This document shows, piece by piece, positions 54,434 through 64,000 of a DNA stretch of 64,000 bases. The notes under the pieces were generated by a model. The model ran no database searches. It was not told where the DNA came from and saw only the letters and a program-made list of their open reading frames with translations. Position 1 is the first letter of the stretch; each line of letters opens with the position of its first letter. The position numbers and the translations under genes are program-made. Source of the DNA: Crotalaria pallida (taxonomy: Eukaryota; Streptophyta; Magnoliopsida; Fabales; Fabaceae); NCBI GenBank assembly GCA_037953625.1, contig CM075655.1, forward strand, positions 15,270,001-15,334,000. Reading direction: 5' to 3'.

Positions 54434-56846
54434 CACGAATGCTCCGACCATCTTCATGGACTATATGAACAGGATATTCAGGCCTTACTTGGATTCTTTC
54501 GTCATAGTATTTATCGAGGACATTCTCATCTATTCTAACAGTCCAAGTGAGCATGCCGAGCATCTGAGAACATTGTTGCAAATTCTCAAAGCCAAACAGC
54601 TTTATGCAAAGCTTTCTAAATGTAGTTTCTGGTTGAATGAGGTGCATTTTCTAGGGCATGTCATTTCTGAGAAGGGTGTTGCTGTTGACCCTTCTAAGGT
54701 GGAAGCTGTGCTTAAGTGGGAGAGACCCAAGTCCATTACTGAGATCAGGAGCTTTCTTGGTATGGCTGGGTATTATAGGAGGTTTATTGAGGGGTTTTCT
54801 AAATTAGCCCTTCCTTTAACTACTCTTACACGGAAAGGTGTACCGTTTGAGTGGTCCCCGGAATGTGAAGATAGTTTTCAGGAATTGAAAATACGATTGA
54901 CTAGTTCCCCGGTCTTGATTTTGCCGGACCCGACTCAATCCTTCGTGGTGTACTGTGATGCTTCAAAACAAGGGTTGGGTTGTGTGTTGATGCAGCAAGG
55001 ACAAGTCATAGCTTATGCGTCCAGACAGTTAAGGCATCATGAACAGAACTATCCCACTCATGATCTTGAGCTGGCGGCAGTAGTTTTTGCTTTGAAAATC
55101 TGGAGGCATTATCTATATGGTTCAAAGTTTGAAGTTTTTAGCGATCATAAAAGCCTTCGCTATCTCTTCGATCAAAAGGAGTTGAATATGAGACAGAGGA
55201 GGTGGATGGAGTTTCTGAAGGACTACGATTTTGATCTTCAGTATCATCCGGGCAAAGCCAATGTTGTGGCTGATGCACTAAGTCGTAAGACTTTGCATGT
55301 CAGCAATCTGATGGTGAAGGAGATGCAATTAATCCAAGAGTTCAGTGACCTCAACTTGAACATGCAAGTGAAAGAGAAGAGCATTGTTCTAGAAATGTTG
55401 TAGGTTACCAATGACTTGATTGGTCTTATTAAAGAAAGACAAGCTGATGATTCAGAACTGCAAAAGTTGTTAGAAGGGGCAGCGGGCAATGAAGAGCCCG
55501 ACTTTGTGAAGGGTTCTGATGGCATTATCCGATTTAGGGGTCGTATATGTGTTCCTATGGATTTCGAAGTTAGAAGGGATATTCTATGGGAAGCACATCG
55601 AACCAAAATGAATTTCCATCCTGGTGCAACAAAGATGTACCAAGATTTGAAGATTTATTGGTGGCCAAAGTTGAAAACCGATGTAGCCGATCATGTGTCT
55701 CATTGCCTAACTTGTCAGAAAGTTAAAATTGAGCACCAAAAGCCTGGTGGTCCTTTGCGATCACTTGATATCCCGGAGTGGAAGTGGGATAGTATAGCTA
55801 TGGACTTTGTGACAGGTCTACCTAGGACTACTGCAGGGTGTGATGCGGTTTGGGTGGTTGTGGACCGTCTTACAAAGTGTGCGCATTTTATCCCTATTCA
55901 CAAGGAATACACTCTGGAGAAGTTGACTCAGTTATATATCAGGGACATAGTGAAGCTACATGGTGTTCCTACCAGTATAGTATCCGATCGCGATCCGAGA
56001 TTTCTGTCCAGATTTTGGCAGAGTCTTCAGCAGGCATTGGGTACTAAGCTGAAATTTAGTACGGCTTATCATCCGCAGACAGACGGACAATCTGAGCGTA
56101 CTATCCAGACACTGGAGGATTTTTTGAGAGCATGTGTTTTGGAGCAAGCTGGTAGTTGGGAGCAGTTACTACCGTTAATGGAGTTTACTTATAACAACAG
56201 CTTCCACTCCAGTATCGGTATGGCACCATTTGAGGCTCTCTACGGAAGGAAATGTAGGACGCCTCTGTGTTGGTTCCAGATAGGTGAGAATCTGTTGACA
56301 GGTCCTGATATTGTGAAAGAAACAACTAAGAAGATCACAATGATCAAGAGTAAGATGAAAACTTCACAGGATCGGCAGAAGAATTATGCTGACAGGCGAA
56401 GGAGACCTTTGGAATTTGATGTTGGGGATCATGTGTTCCTAAGAGTGTCCCCGGTTACAGGGATTGGTAGAGCAATTAAGTCCAAGAAACTAACTCCTCG
56501 GTTTGTTGGGCCTTATGAGATTTTGGAGAAAGTTGACCATGTAGCTTACAGGATTGCCTTACCCCCTCACTTAGCAAGGCTTCATGATGTATTCCATGTC
56601 TCACAGCTAAGGAAATACGTCTATGATCCTTCACATGTGGTCACCATGGATGATTTGCCTTTGAAGGAGAATTTGACTTTTGAAGTTTTGCCAGTCAGAA
56701 TCGAAGACAGGCAAGTGAAGCGGCTCAGAGGCAAGGAAATCTCTTTGGTGAAAGTCATTTGGATCAGGAACAATGTGGAAGAGGCTACATGGGAGTTGGA
56801 AGACAAGATCAGGCAGTCTCATCCACAATTGTTCGACGCCAGCTGA
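54434..56846 (+). pseudogene. Tekay-like pol, right part (RT, RNase H, integrase, chromodomain)
   Basis: The frame resumes with TNAPTIFMDYMNRIF. The RT catalytic motif reads F-I-E-D (GAG GAC at 54516-54521) instead of the usual F-V-D-D, so the first catalytic Asp is Glu. RNase H follows (VYCDASKQGLG, ELAAVVFALKIWRHYL, VVADALSR). An in-frame TAG at 55401-55403 interrupts the linker. Integrase has a zinc-binding region ending HCLTCQKVK, a catalytic core with MDFVTGLP, VSDRDPRF and DGQSERTIQ, and the GPYEILEKVDHVAYRI region. The C-terminus (about 56690-56840) is a chromodomain with WIRNN and EEATWELE, which marks the Tekay/Del chromovirus clade. The integrase frame itself is open. Confidence 0.92.
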
Positions 56847-56868
56847 GTTTCGAGGACGAAATTCTGGT

Positions 56869-56882
56869 AAGTGGGAGAGAAT
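56869..56882 (+). other. Polypurine tract of Tekay-like element B
   Basis: AAGTGGGAGAGAAT lies directly before the 3' LTR, after the TTTCGAGGACGAAA word commonly found downstream of pol in this clade. It would prime plus-strand synthesis. Confidence 0.8.
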
Positions 56883-59513
56883 TGTAACATCCTAAACTTT
56901 ATTTTAAAAGAAATTATTGCTAAAACCCAAGAAATAATTAGATTAATTGTTTAAAGAATTTTTGAAGATAGGAGAGTAGTAATTGTGAGTACTAGGGGTT
57001 GTGTAGGAGACATTTGTAGCAAGGGGCAAAGTTATCTAAGCGGAATCGGAGGTTAAATCGGCATTTTAGATGTTAGAAATCAACCGAAAAGAGAAAATTA
57101 GGAATTTATTATAGGATGCTAAGAAATTAAATTCCACCGTTGGATATGAAGTTTAAGGGGTTAAGAAGCTTGTCTAAAAATTTGGACCCGATCCGACGGT
57201 TAACGAAAAAGTTACGGCGAATCGAAGTTTGGAAATTCTGACCCACGCCCAGGCGCACCAGCCCGCGCCCAGGCGCGCACCACTATTCATTGGTGCTGGG
57301 ACAGACAAAAAACCGCCCAGGCGTGCCCTCCCGTTCGCCCAGGCGTGCCCAAGGCGCACCAGCCGCACACCAGCTAGCGAATTGGCGCGCCAATGCCATT
57401 GCCACCCGCACCAGCTCCATGCGCCATGCACCAGATGCGTGGCTGGTGTTGATTCTCGCGCTCAGGCGCCCAAAAGTCGCACCCAGGCGCGCGCGCGGAA
57501 CTAGGCCAGATCTGGTGCGTTGATTTCCAACTTGGGGGCCAAGTCTTGGTTTTTGGCCACATGATTTTGTGGCAGGTTTCAAGGCAAAAATAACCATGAA
57601 AAATAATACACTCCCTCACACTCCATCATCAACATCATCCCATCATCCTCACCATTTCTCTCAAACTCAAGAACAAGATTCCATCATCCTCATCACACAC
57701 ACTTGATTTTTGGGCAAATCAAGCTCAAAATCATCAAACCCCACCAAGCTAGCATCAAGAAAATGGGTTGAAGTTCCTTCCCTCTCCTCCCTCTCTCTCA
57801 CACGATTTGTCTCTCTCTCATCTCCCTCTTGGATTTTCAAGTTCATCAATTTTTGGGTAAGTAGAGCCTTATTACAAGTTGTGAATCCCTTCCCAATCTT
57901 CTTTACTCATGAAAGTTTGCATTTGTTTTCCTTAGGGTTTTCATGCACCCTTGATCATATAGAAATCTCAATTTCATGCCTTCCAATCAAGACCAAGAGA
58001 AAGGCAACAATCAATAATCCAATAATACCCCTAATAGAGTTGTCTATCATCATTTGGTTATAGCTTTGTTGAGGTGGCAAGCAAGGCTTAGGAGGTTCAA
58101 AGTCCCAAGGTTTTGAGTTAGGGCAAGCAAAGGTTTTTCTTACTCCTTGACACTTTGAGGTAAGGAATAGGTATTGGTGGGTATTACCATACTCTGGGGC
58201 ATAGTTTACAATATGTATATAATGAGTACTAAGTAATAATTGTTAGTTAGTATATTGCACCATAGGGTAGTTAATAATTGGAACTTGTGAATTAAGAATA
58301 ATAGTGATGATATTAATAACATGCTTGGATTGTGCTAATTGATTTACAAGATATAATTGTGATAATTTGATACTGTAAATGTTTAATATTGTGATTTATT
58401 AGAGTAATGTACTTGTTAAAAAGTTTAAGAGGTAATGATGTTATAACCATGAAAAGTAACATACCCGGGCGCATTAAGACGTCACGTGAGTACGGACGCA
58501 GTAGGTCGTGACCAGGGGAGAATGAAAATGAAATATACCCGGGCACAGTAAGACGTGACCGCACATGGGTGCGGACGCAGTAGGTCGTGACCAGGGGAAA
58601 GGATGAAAAAGTAACATACCCGGGCGCAGTAAGACGTGACCGCGCATGGGTGCTGACGCAGTAGGTCGTGACCAGGGGAATAAGATAAAAGTAATATATA
58701 CCCGGGCGCAGTAAGACGTGACCAGCACATTGGTGCGAACGCAGTAGATCGTGACCAGGGACAAAGTGAAAAGAAATGAGAATATAATGGAAGAGGATAG
58801 AATAAAAGACTTGATAAATATAATGAATAAGAGCAAAGCGGGAAAAATTGAATTATGAAACCAATGATTATTTTGTGAATGATTAGTGATGTGTTGGATT
58901 CTGTTATATTGTGATCTGAATGCTAGTTATGTTTGGCTTAGTATAGCATTATGTCGTAATTGGAAACCGCTTTCCCATTTTATGTGTAATACTCACTCCT
59001 TACTATTTCCACAGGTACTAAGGAAGAGTTTGCACTTGACCAGGCCAAGCAGGAGTGCTCTCCCTCACAGGGAGAGTAGGTTTCTTTTATTTTCGGACAT
59101 GGGAATGTCCTGGGCCCGATGATATGATTTGATCTGTTTTTGTTGTATATATTTTACATAGCTTTTTGGGGGCCCAGGACGACTCCTTTTGGGTAGGAGT
59201 CCTTTTTTTTGGGAAAATACTATTTCCATGACTTGTTTATATAACTGTTGAAACTCTGATGTCTTTTACACTACTATTCTGATGTGTGCACGAATTTGCA
59301 CTAGCTGTGATATATGTATATAGCCCTGTTGGCTTCTGGTTAGTGAAAATGTTGATGTTTATCAGGTTACAGGAAAACCACAATTTTTGGGAAAGTCAGA
59401 AAAACAAACGAAACTTCGTCCGTTTGATGGGAGATTTTTACAAGTTAAAAAGAAAAATTTAAATTCACTATTTTATTAAGGGTAGTTAAGGTTAATTAAT
59501 TGTAGGTGTTACA
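56883..59513 (+). mobile_element. 3' LTR ('B') of the Tekay-like element, 2.63 kb
   Basis: It runs TGTAACATCC to GTAGGTGTTACA. It carries many CGCCCAGGCG words (57246-57490), a CT-rich leader (57600-57840), a stem-loop array (58463-58757) and the CTCCCTCACAGGGAGAGTAGG block near 59060. It is not the same family as LTR A at 32902, so A and B belonged to different elements. The base after the end (GTATT) does not match the flank of LTR A (GTAAA). Confidence 0.85.
58463..58757 (+). repeat. Tandem repeat with hairpins in LTR B
   Basis: Four units of about 75-80 bp begin TACCCGGGC (58463, about 58537, 58617, 58699). Each holds two direct copies of a CGCAGTARGNCGTGACC-like word and, between them, a hairpin: CCGCAC/GTGCGG around ATGG (58559-58574), GCGC/GTGC with a G-U pair in the next unit, and GCAC/GTGC around ATTG in the last. 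The first unit has lost the hairpin. Confidence 0.65.
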
Positions 59514-62500
59514 GTATTCCACCATACAGAATTGAAACATGGCTTAGTTACATAATTGGCTCATGGCTATGTAATCCTTGACTCAAAACATTCACAAAAA
59601 CTTAAACTAATCACGCTATTCTTAAACCTTCCTATCGAAGACAATCGGATAGAGATCCTTCTTCTTCTTGCACCCTTTCTTCCTCCCCGAGGATGATGCC
59701 GCCCGTGTTGCTGATCCTTCATTGCTATTGGATCCCGGCTCCGCTCCGTTGAAAATGGTAGAGTTTGTCTGAGTCTCGTACCTAACTTTCTCTTCGTAGC
59801 TCCTCTATCCTCGTACGATGACTTACCCCAAGTGCAGCCCTAAATTAGCTCCGCTCAGTTGATGTTCCGGATCTGGAATTACGATCTCAGTGTAGCAGGT
59901 CCAAACCCAGCCATATGGAGTGTGCTTCCACCCTTTTCCATACTTATTCCAACTAGCGATCTCCATACAATACTCCATCTGCCCGTTGAGATACCAGCAG
60001 CACCGATATGCCAACGAACAGGAGAGAGTAAGCGATCCGAATGACGAATCGTCGACGGTGTGGGATTACAGTAGGCGAGATATCAAGACCATACAAGCAT
60101 ACAACACACAATAGACATACAAAACAACAATCAAGCATATCATTATTATTATTATCCTTATTATGATCATTGTTATCCTGTCCAACTTATCCTCATCCCT
60201 TAACATAATCATTCCTTATTTCTCAATTCTTTTCTCAACTTCATTATTCCATCAGATTTCACTTCTCATACTCATAAATCTTATTCATCACTTTTAAACT
60301 TCTCTTATCATATCTTATCGGATCACATCCATCGATGATTGGGGAATTTATAATATCATCGAGGTACTTGTTTCGTTGCCATCGACACACACGTCTACAT
60401 CTCCTCGGTCATCCACCCAACCTAGTCGGAAGCTAACAGGAGTACAGGACCTTTACCACGCGGGCACGACAGCTGTCTCAATCAACTGGCTCCAAGCCAG
60501 GAGAACTGTAGAAAATTCGAGTACAGTCTCAAATCAATTTAATTCAATTCATATCATTTCATATAATCAAGGCTCACTATAGAAAACTCGGGTACAGTGG
60601 CAATCAAGATGCCCCGTTCCAGTCCCTCTCACTGTTCCTGAAATGCCATAGGGGTGACAGCACTATTCCGGTTCCGGGTGTAGAACTTACCACGGCATTA
60701 GGACCCAGTCCCCACCACGTCTGGTTACCACATATGGGATTCGTTCCGCCCAGAATAGTACTCAAGGCCTCATGACGTTTTACCGCCCTAGCCTACCCTA
60801 TTGCATTCACAACCCGAATATCCCTGATATCCGGGGTACCTTCCTCTCCACTACTTCGCACTCTCATACCTCACCGCGTTTGTGTCTTTTAAAATCTTTT
60901 ATCTTTAATTAACCTAAGGTCGGCCCATCCTTCGTGCATCCCTTCAATGAGTCCCGACCACTAACTTTGCACGATCTTTCTCTCATCAGAGCACAGAGCT
61001 TGGTTCGCATCATCACATTTTCATCTCATTCACAGTTTCCTCAACATCTCTTTTCACAATCTTTCTTAAAACCACATTTATCACCTCTCTCAAATTCTCA
61101 AATCATAAACTTTCTCAAATTCTCATTTCATAACTCTTTCTCAAAATCGTGTTCCATAATTTTCTCAAAACCATCTTTTATAACTTCCTCAAAAGTCTAG
61201 TTTCGCAAAATTTTCTCAAAGTATCATTTCACAAACTTTCAAAAATTCTTATTTCACAAATCTTCTAAAATTTTCTTTCATCAATCTCTAAGAATCTCAT
61301 TTCATAAAATTTCTTGAAAATCTCAGTTCACAAACCTTTCTTGAAAACTCACTTCATAGGCTTTTTACAAAATCTCTTTTCACAAATTTACTAAAAAAAT
61401 CTCGTTTCAAAAACTCTTTTCAAAAATTCTCATTTTCAAAAATCTTTTCAAAAACCTCATTTCACAAACTTTTCTTAAAACAACATTTCACAATTTTCTC
61501 AAAAACTTCATTTCAAAAACTTTTCGTAAAAACCTCATTTTGTAAACTTTTCACAAAATCTCCTTTCACAATCTTTTTCAAAATACCATTTCACAAACTT
61601 TTTCAAAAACCTCAGTTCGTAAACTTTCTCAGAAACCTCATTTCAAAAACTTTTCGAAAAACATTCTTTCCGTGAGTACTAGTGGAGGAGCAAGCTCAAC
61701 TCAACACAAGTCTCATTTCAACAACATCCACAAAGGAGCCCAGATCCACTCAAATCACGTCTCATTTCAGTAATCACACCACATCACTTTCCCTGCTCTG
61801 GCTTAACCTCATTCTTATCATCAAATCTGTCCCCAATCTCACTTCTTTATCTCTTTATTTCCTTTTTCCGCACTTATCTCTTTTCCAAACTATCTCATAT
61901 CTTTTATCACTATTCATTTCTCTTTGTGTCATTTACTTTCACCAACTTATTTATTTCATTTTCATTTTCAGGACGTAACAGACGTCCATCAGCATGTTAT
62001 TAATATTAATCAACAATATTAACTTTGTCATGCATAATTAAATAAATAAATCTAAGCATGCAATTTCACATCATCAACACACAATCATCACACAACAAAA
62101 ATGTGGTCTTTGTCACCTTCGTATAAGTGGCCACACAATACAAACAATTGCCACTATACTACTGACTCCGAACCACTAAGTTCCGATCTTTGCGATGATA
62201 CGGAATGTCCTAATATGTCACCTAAATACCACGATGTCTTAGGAAAGCTTCTCTCTCACCTGAGGTCCAGCAATTAAACGTACTCGATCTCCGCGGACCC
62301 TTGTCGCTGCCAGCTGCCCCAATCCCTCGTCTTTAATATTCCTCGTATTAAGAAAATCTTTCCTTAACTCAATTCACATTCCGTTCCTCGTTGGAAAGCT
62401 TAAAAACTTAATTTTTTTCTCAAAACGACTCTAAAATTTTCCTAGCACTTTATAAGTATTTCAAAACCATTTCAAAACATCGTATAAAATAATTTAAACC

Positions 62501-64000
62501 ATTTAGTTTGGTTGTTGGTCCGTCTTGGACGGCACCTTAATCACGTTCGAAAACACCGAAAAATTCATCGTTTTTAATCCGGCTTTTTCTCAAATTAATT
62601 ACCACATGAAAACTATACTTTAAATCACATGAACACACTTTTAAATTTAAGAAATAAGTCCAAACAATTCTGGACAACAAAGGATTGTTTCACAAAATTC
62701 GCTTTAAGAAAACCCGAAAACATCGTGAAAACACTTTTTGTTTTAAGGCATGCTTTAGTGCAAAAATAACATTTTATAATTCAAACTTTTGTCTTAAAAC
62801 AAAATCTTGGACAGCCATAGACACAATCCAAAAATCTCAAATAAATCAAATAGGTTTATCTTGAAATCAATTAATTTTAAAACTAATTACATATTCAAAT
62901 ATTTTTCAAACATCAACTAGCACATAACCAACAACAACACTTTGATAAATTAACCAATCATTTAATTTAATTATAAACCAAACATTCATTTTCAAATAAA
63001 CACTTTCATTTTTATAAAACAACAACACTTAGACACACACATACTCACAAACCGAATGCACACACATATATTCAATTAAACACAAAACGAAGTTCATTTA
63101 TTTCCTTTATCTTTAAATCAAAAACCGATTTGAAAGAAAATAATCACAACGCAATTTCAAACACATTAATTTAACATTATTTCACAAAACACACTCATTT
63201 CTTTTATGTCACTTCATTGAAAAAGAATCCTAGTCTATTTTACATGCATAGGCCGAGTCTCATCATAACAAAAACAAGGTTTTTGGGTTCATTTTTCAAC
63301 ATGCAAAAACATAAGATTCTTAAATCAAATCATACTCTTTCTTACTCAAAAATTTAAAATACCATTTTCTTTTTCAAGCATAAAACCGAAGCATCATCGT
63401 TATTTCAAATCAAGTTTTCATTTTAATTTTTCATGCATGTACTTTAAAAATCTTTGAATCAAAGAGAAATCAACATGCATGTGCTTAAATCTTGTAGATC
63501 AAGTCATAAAATCAATTAAAATAGCACAAATCAAAGATCAAAATCACTTTGGGTAAGGAAAGGTCAAAACCGTGACATGCATGAAGAAAGGTTCAATCTT
63601 TTGGTTCAAAAACAACATGCATGCACTAAAGATCAAGACTTTTTCATAGATCAACACAAGATCAAAACTTTTTATTTATAAATCACATACAAAGTTCAAG
63701 AACCAAACTTTTTCATGAACAAGTTAAAGATCAAGACATACAAGCACATAGATCAACTTTTCCAAATATAAGATTAACATGCAATGACTTGAATCAAATC
63801 AAAAAGCATCAAGATCTACTCTTTAGTCATGGCCGAATCATAGAGCTCATGATCTAGTGTTTTATAAGTTCATTTACTCTTAAAAATTTAAGATCAAGTT
63901 ATAATCAACACATGCATGTACTCAAATCATCAAAATCATCATCAAATCAACATGCAACACCAAAGATCTTAACTTTATTATTAATCAAGTTTAGATCATA
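59514..64000 (-). mobile_element. D-type long-LTR copy, minus strand, running off the window
   Basis: From about 59660 it parallels 43330-44730 in the same orientation: the CTTCTTCTTCTTGC block, CAGGAGAGAGTAAGCG (60019), CCTAGTCGGAAGC (60421), GTACCTTCCTCTCCACTACT (60836) and GTCGGCCCATCCTTCGTGC. It then continues like 50380-53300. The expected TGTAACA end is missing at 59514, so the left end was lost at the junction with LTR B. It is noncoding. The right part (62500-64000) is AC-rich and featureless. Confidence 0.6.
61030..61680. repeat. Degenerate short tandem array, CATTTCACAAACTTTTCTCAA-like
   Basis: About twenty diverged units of 27-35 bp recur, each with TTTCA-CAAAC-TTT and CTCAAAA elements in variable order. 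The same array, shorter, occurs at about 50380-50740 in the other D copy, so it belongs to the family. Confidence 0.7.

Noticed and set aside
57229..57619. Overlapping frames of 77-104 codons on both strands
   Set aside because: They are caused by stop-poor GC-rich boxes in LTR B, with no protein motif.
32902..59513. LTR A and LTR B as the two LTRs of one Tekay-like element
   Set aside because: Beyond the termini and one shared block near the 3' end their sequences and arrays differ, and the outer flanks (GTAAA and GTATT) do not match, so they come from two elements.

Overview
This is nuclear DNA of a flowering plant, almost certainly a eudicot. The evidence is LTR retrotransposons of plant-specific lineages (Athila, a chromodomain-bearing Tekay/Del-like Ty3-gypsy, a Copia element primed by initiator tRNA-Met), plant hAT, MULE and Stowaway miniature elements, and one plastid-protein gene with a leader intron. 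A legume is plausible from the style of the LTR repeats, but nothing here proves it.

Layout. 1-4939: a minus-strand LTR element (leader plus 3.8-kb LTR) inserted in the 3' end of an Athila element (4940-~7045). ~7046-7637: a Copia LTR end. 8341-13203: a minus-strand copy of a long-LTR family called 'D' here, carrying a hAT element. 13204-15628: the 3' part of a Tekay-like LTR ('C'). 15629-17650: unclassified repeats, including a 5S-rRNA-derived fragment. ~17700-22100: the only gene island, with one intact RETICULATA-related gene (18451-19491). 22120-25203: an unclassified LTR-type repeat with three MITEs. 25310-32678: an Athila solo LTR split by an LTR fragment that is itself split by a plus-strand D copy. 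32902-36197: 5' LTR ('A'), primer site and start of gag of a Tekay-like element, cut by an Athila element (36198-~42336). 42337-59513: the protease-to-3'-LTR half of a second Tekay-like element ('B'), whose polymerase is interrupted by an 11.5-kb nest: a D-type LTR holding a gag-only Copia element. 59514-64000: another minus-strand D copy.

The host gene is the only gene likely to serve the plant. All other long coding regions are retrotransposon genes. Only the Copia gag is open from end to end; the gypsy polyproteins carry stops, truncations and insertions.

The most notable signal is not coding. LTRs of unrelated families carry two kinds of organised palindromic structure. (1) Paired palindromic boxes of 8-10 bp, with sequence that differs between families (TAACCGGTTA, TAATCGATTA, ACTCGAGT, CGCCYAGGCG), whose two members almost always start 20-22 bp apart. 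(2) Arrays of short stem-loops with a constant loop within each family and arms that vary but keep complementarity. In four LTRs these arrays lie about 0.7-1.15 kb from the LTR 3' end, and their G-U pairs are allowed only on the strand predicted to be the sense transcript. I know of no description of this as a system. All comparisons were made by eye.
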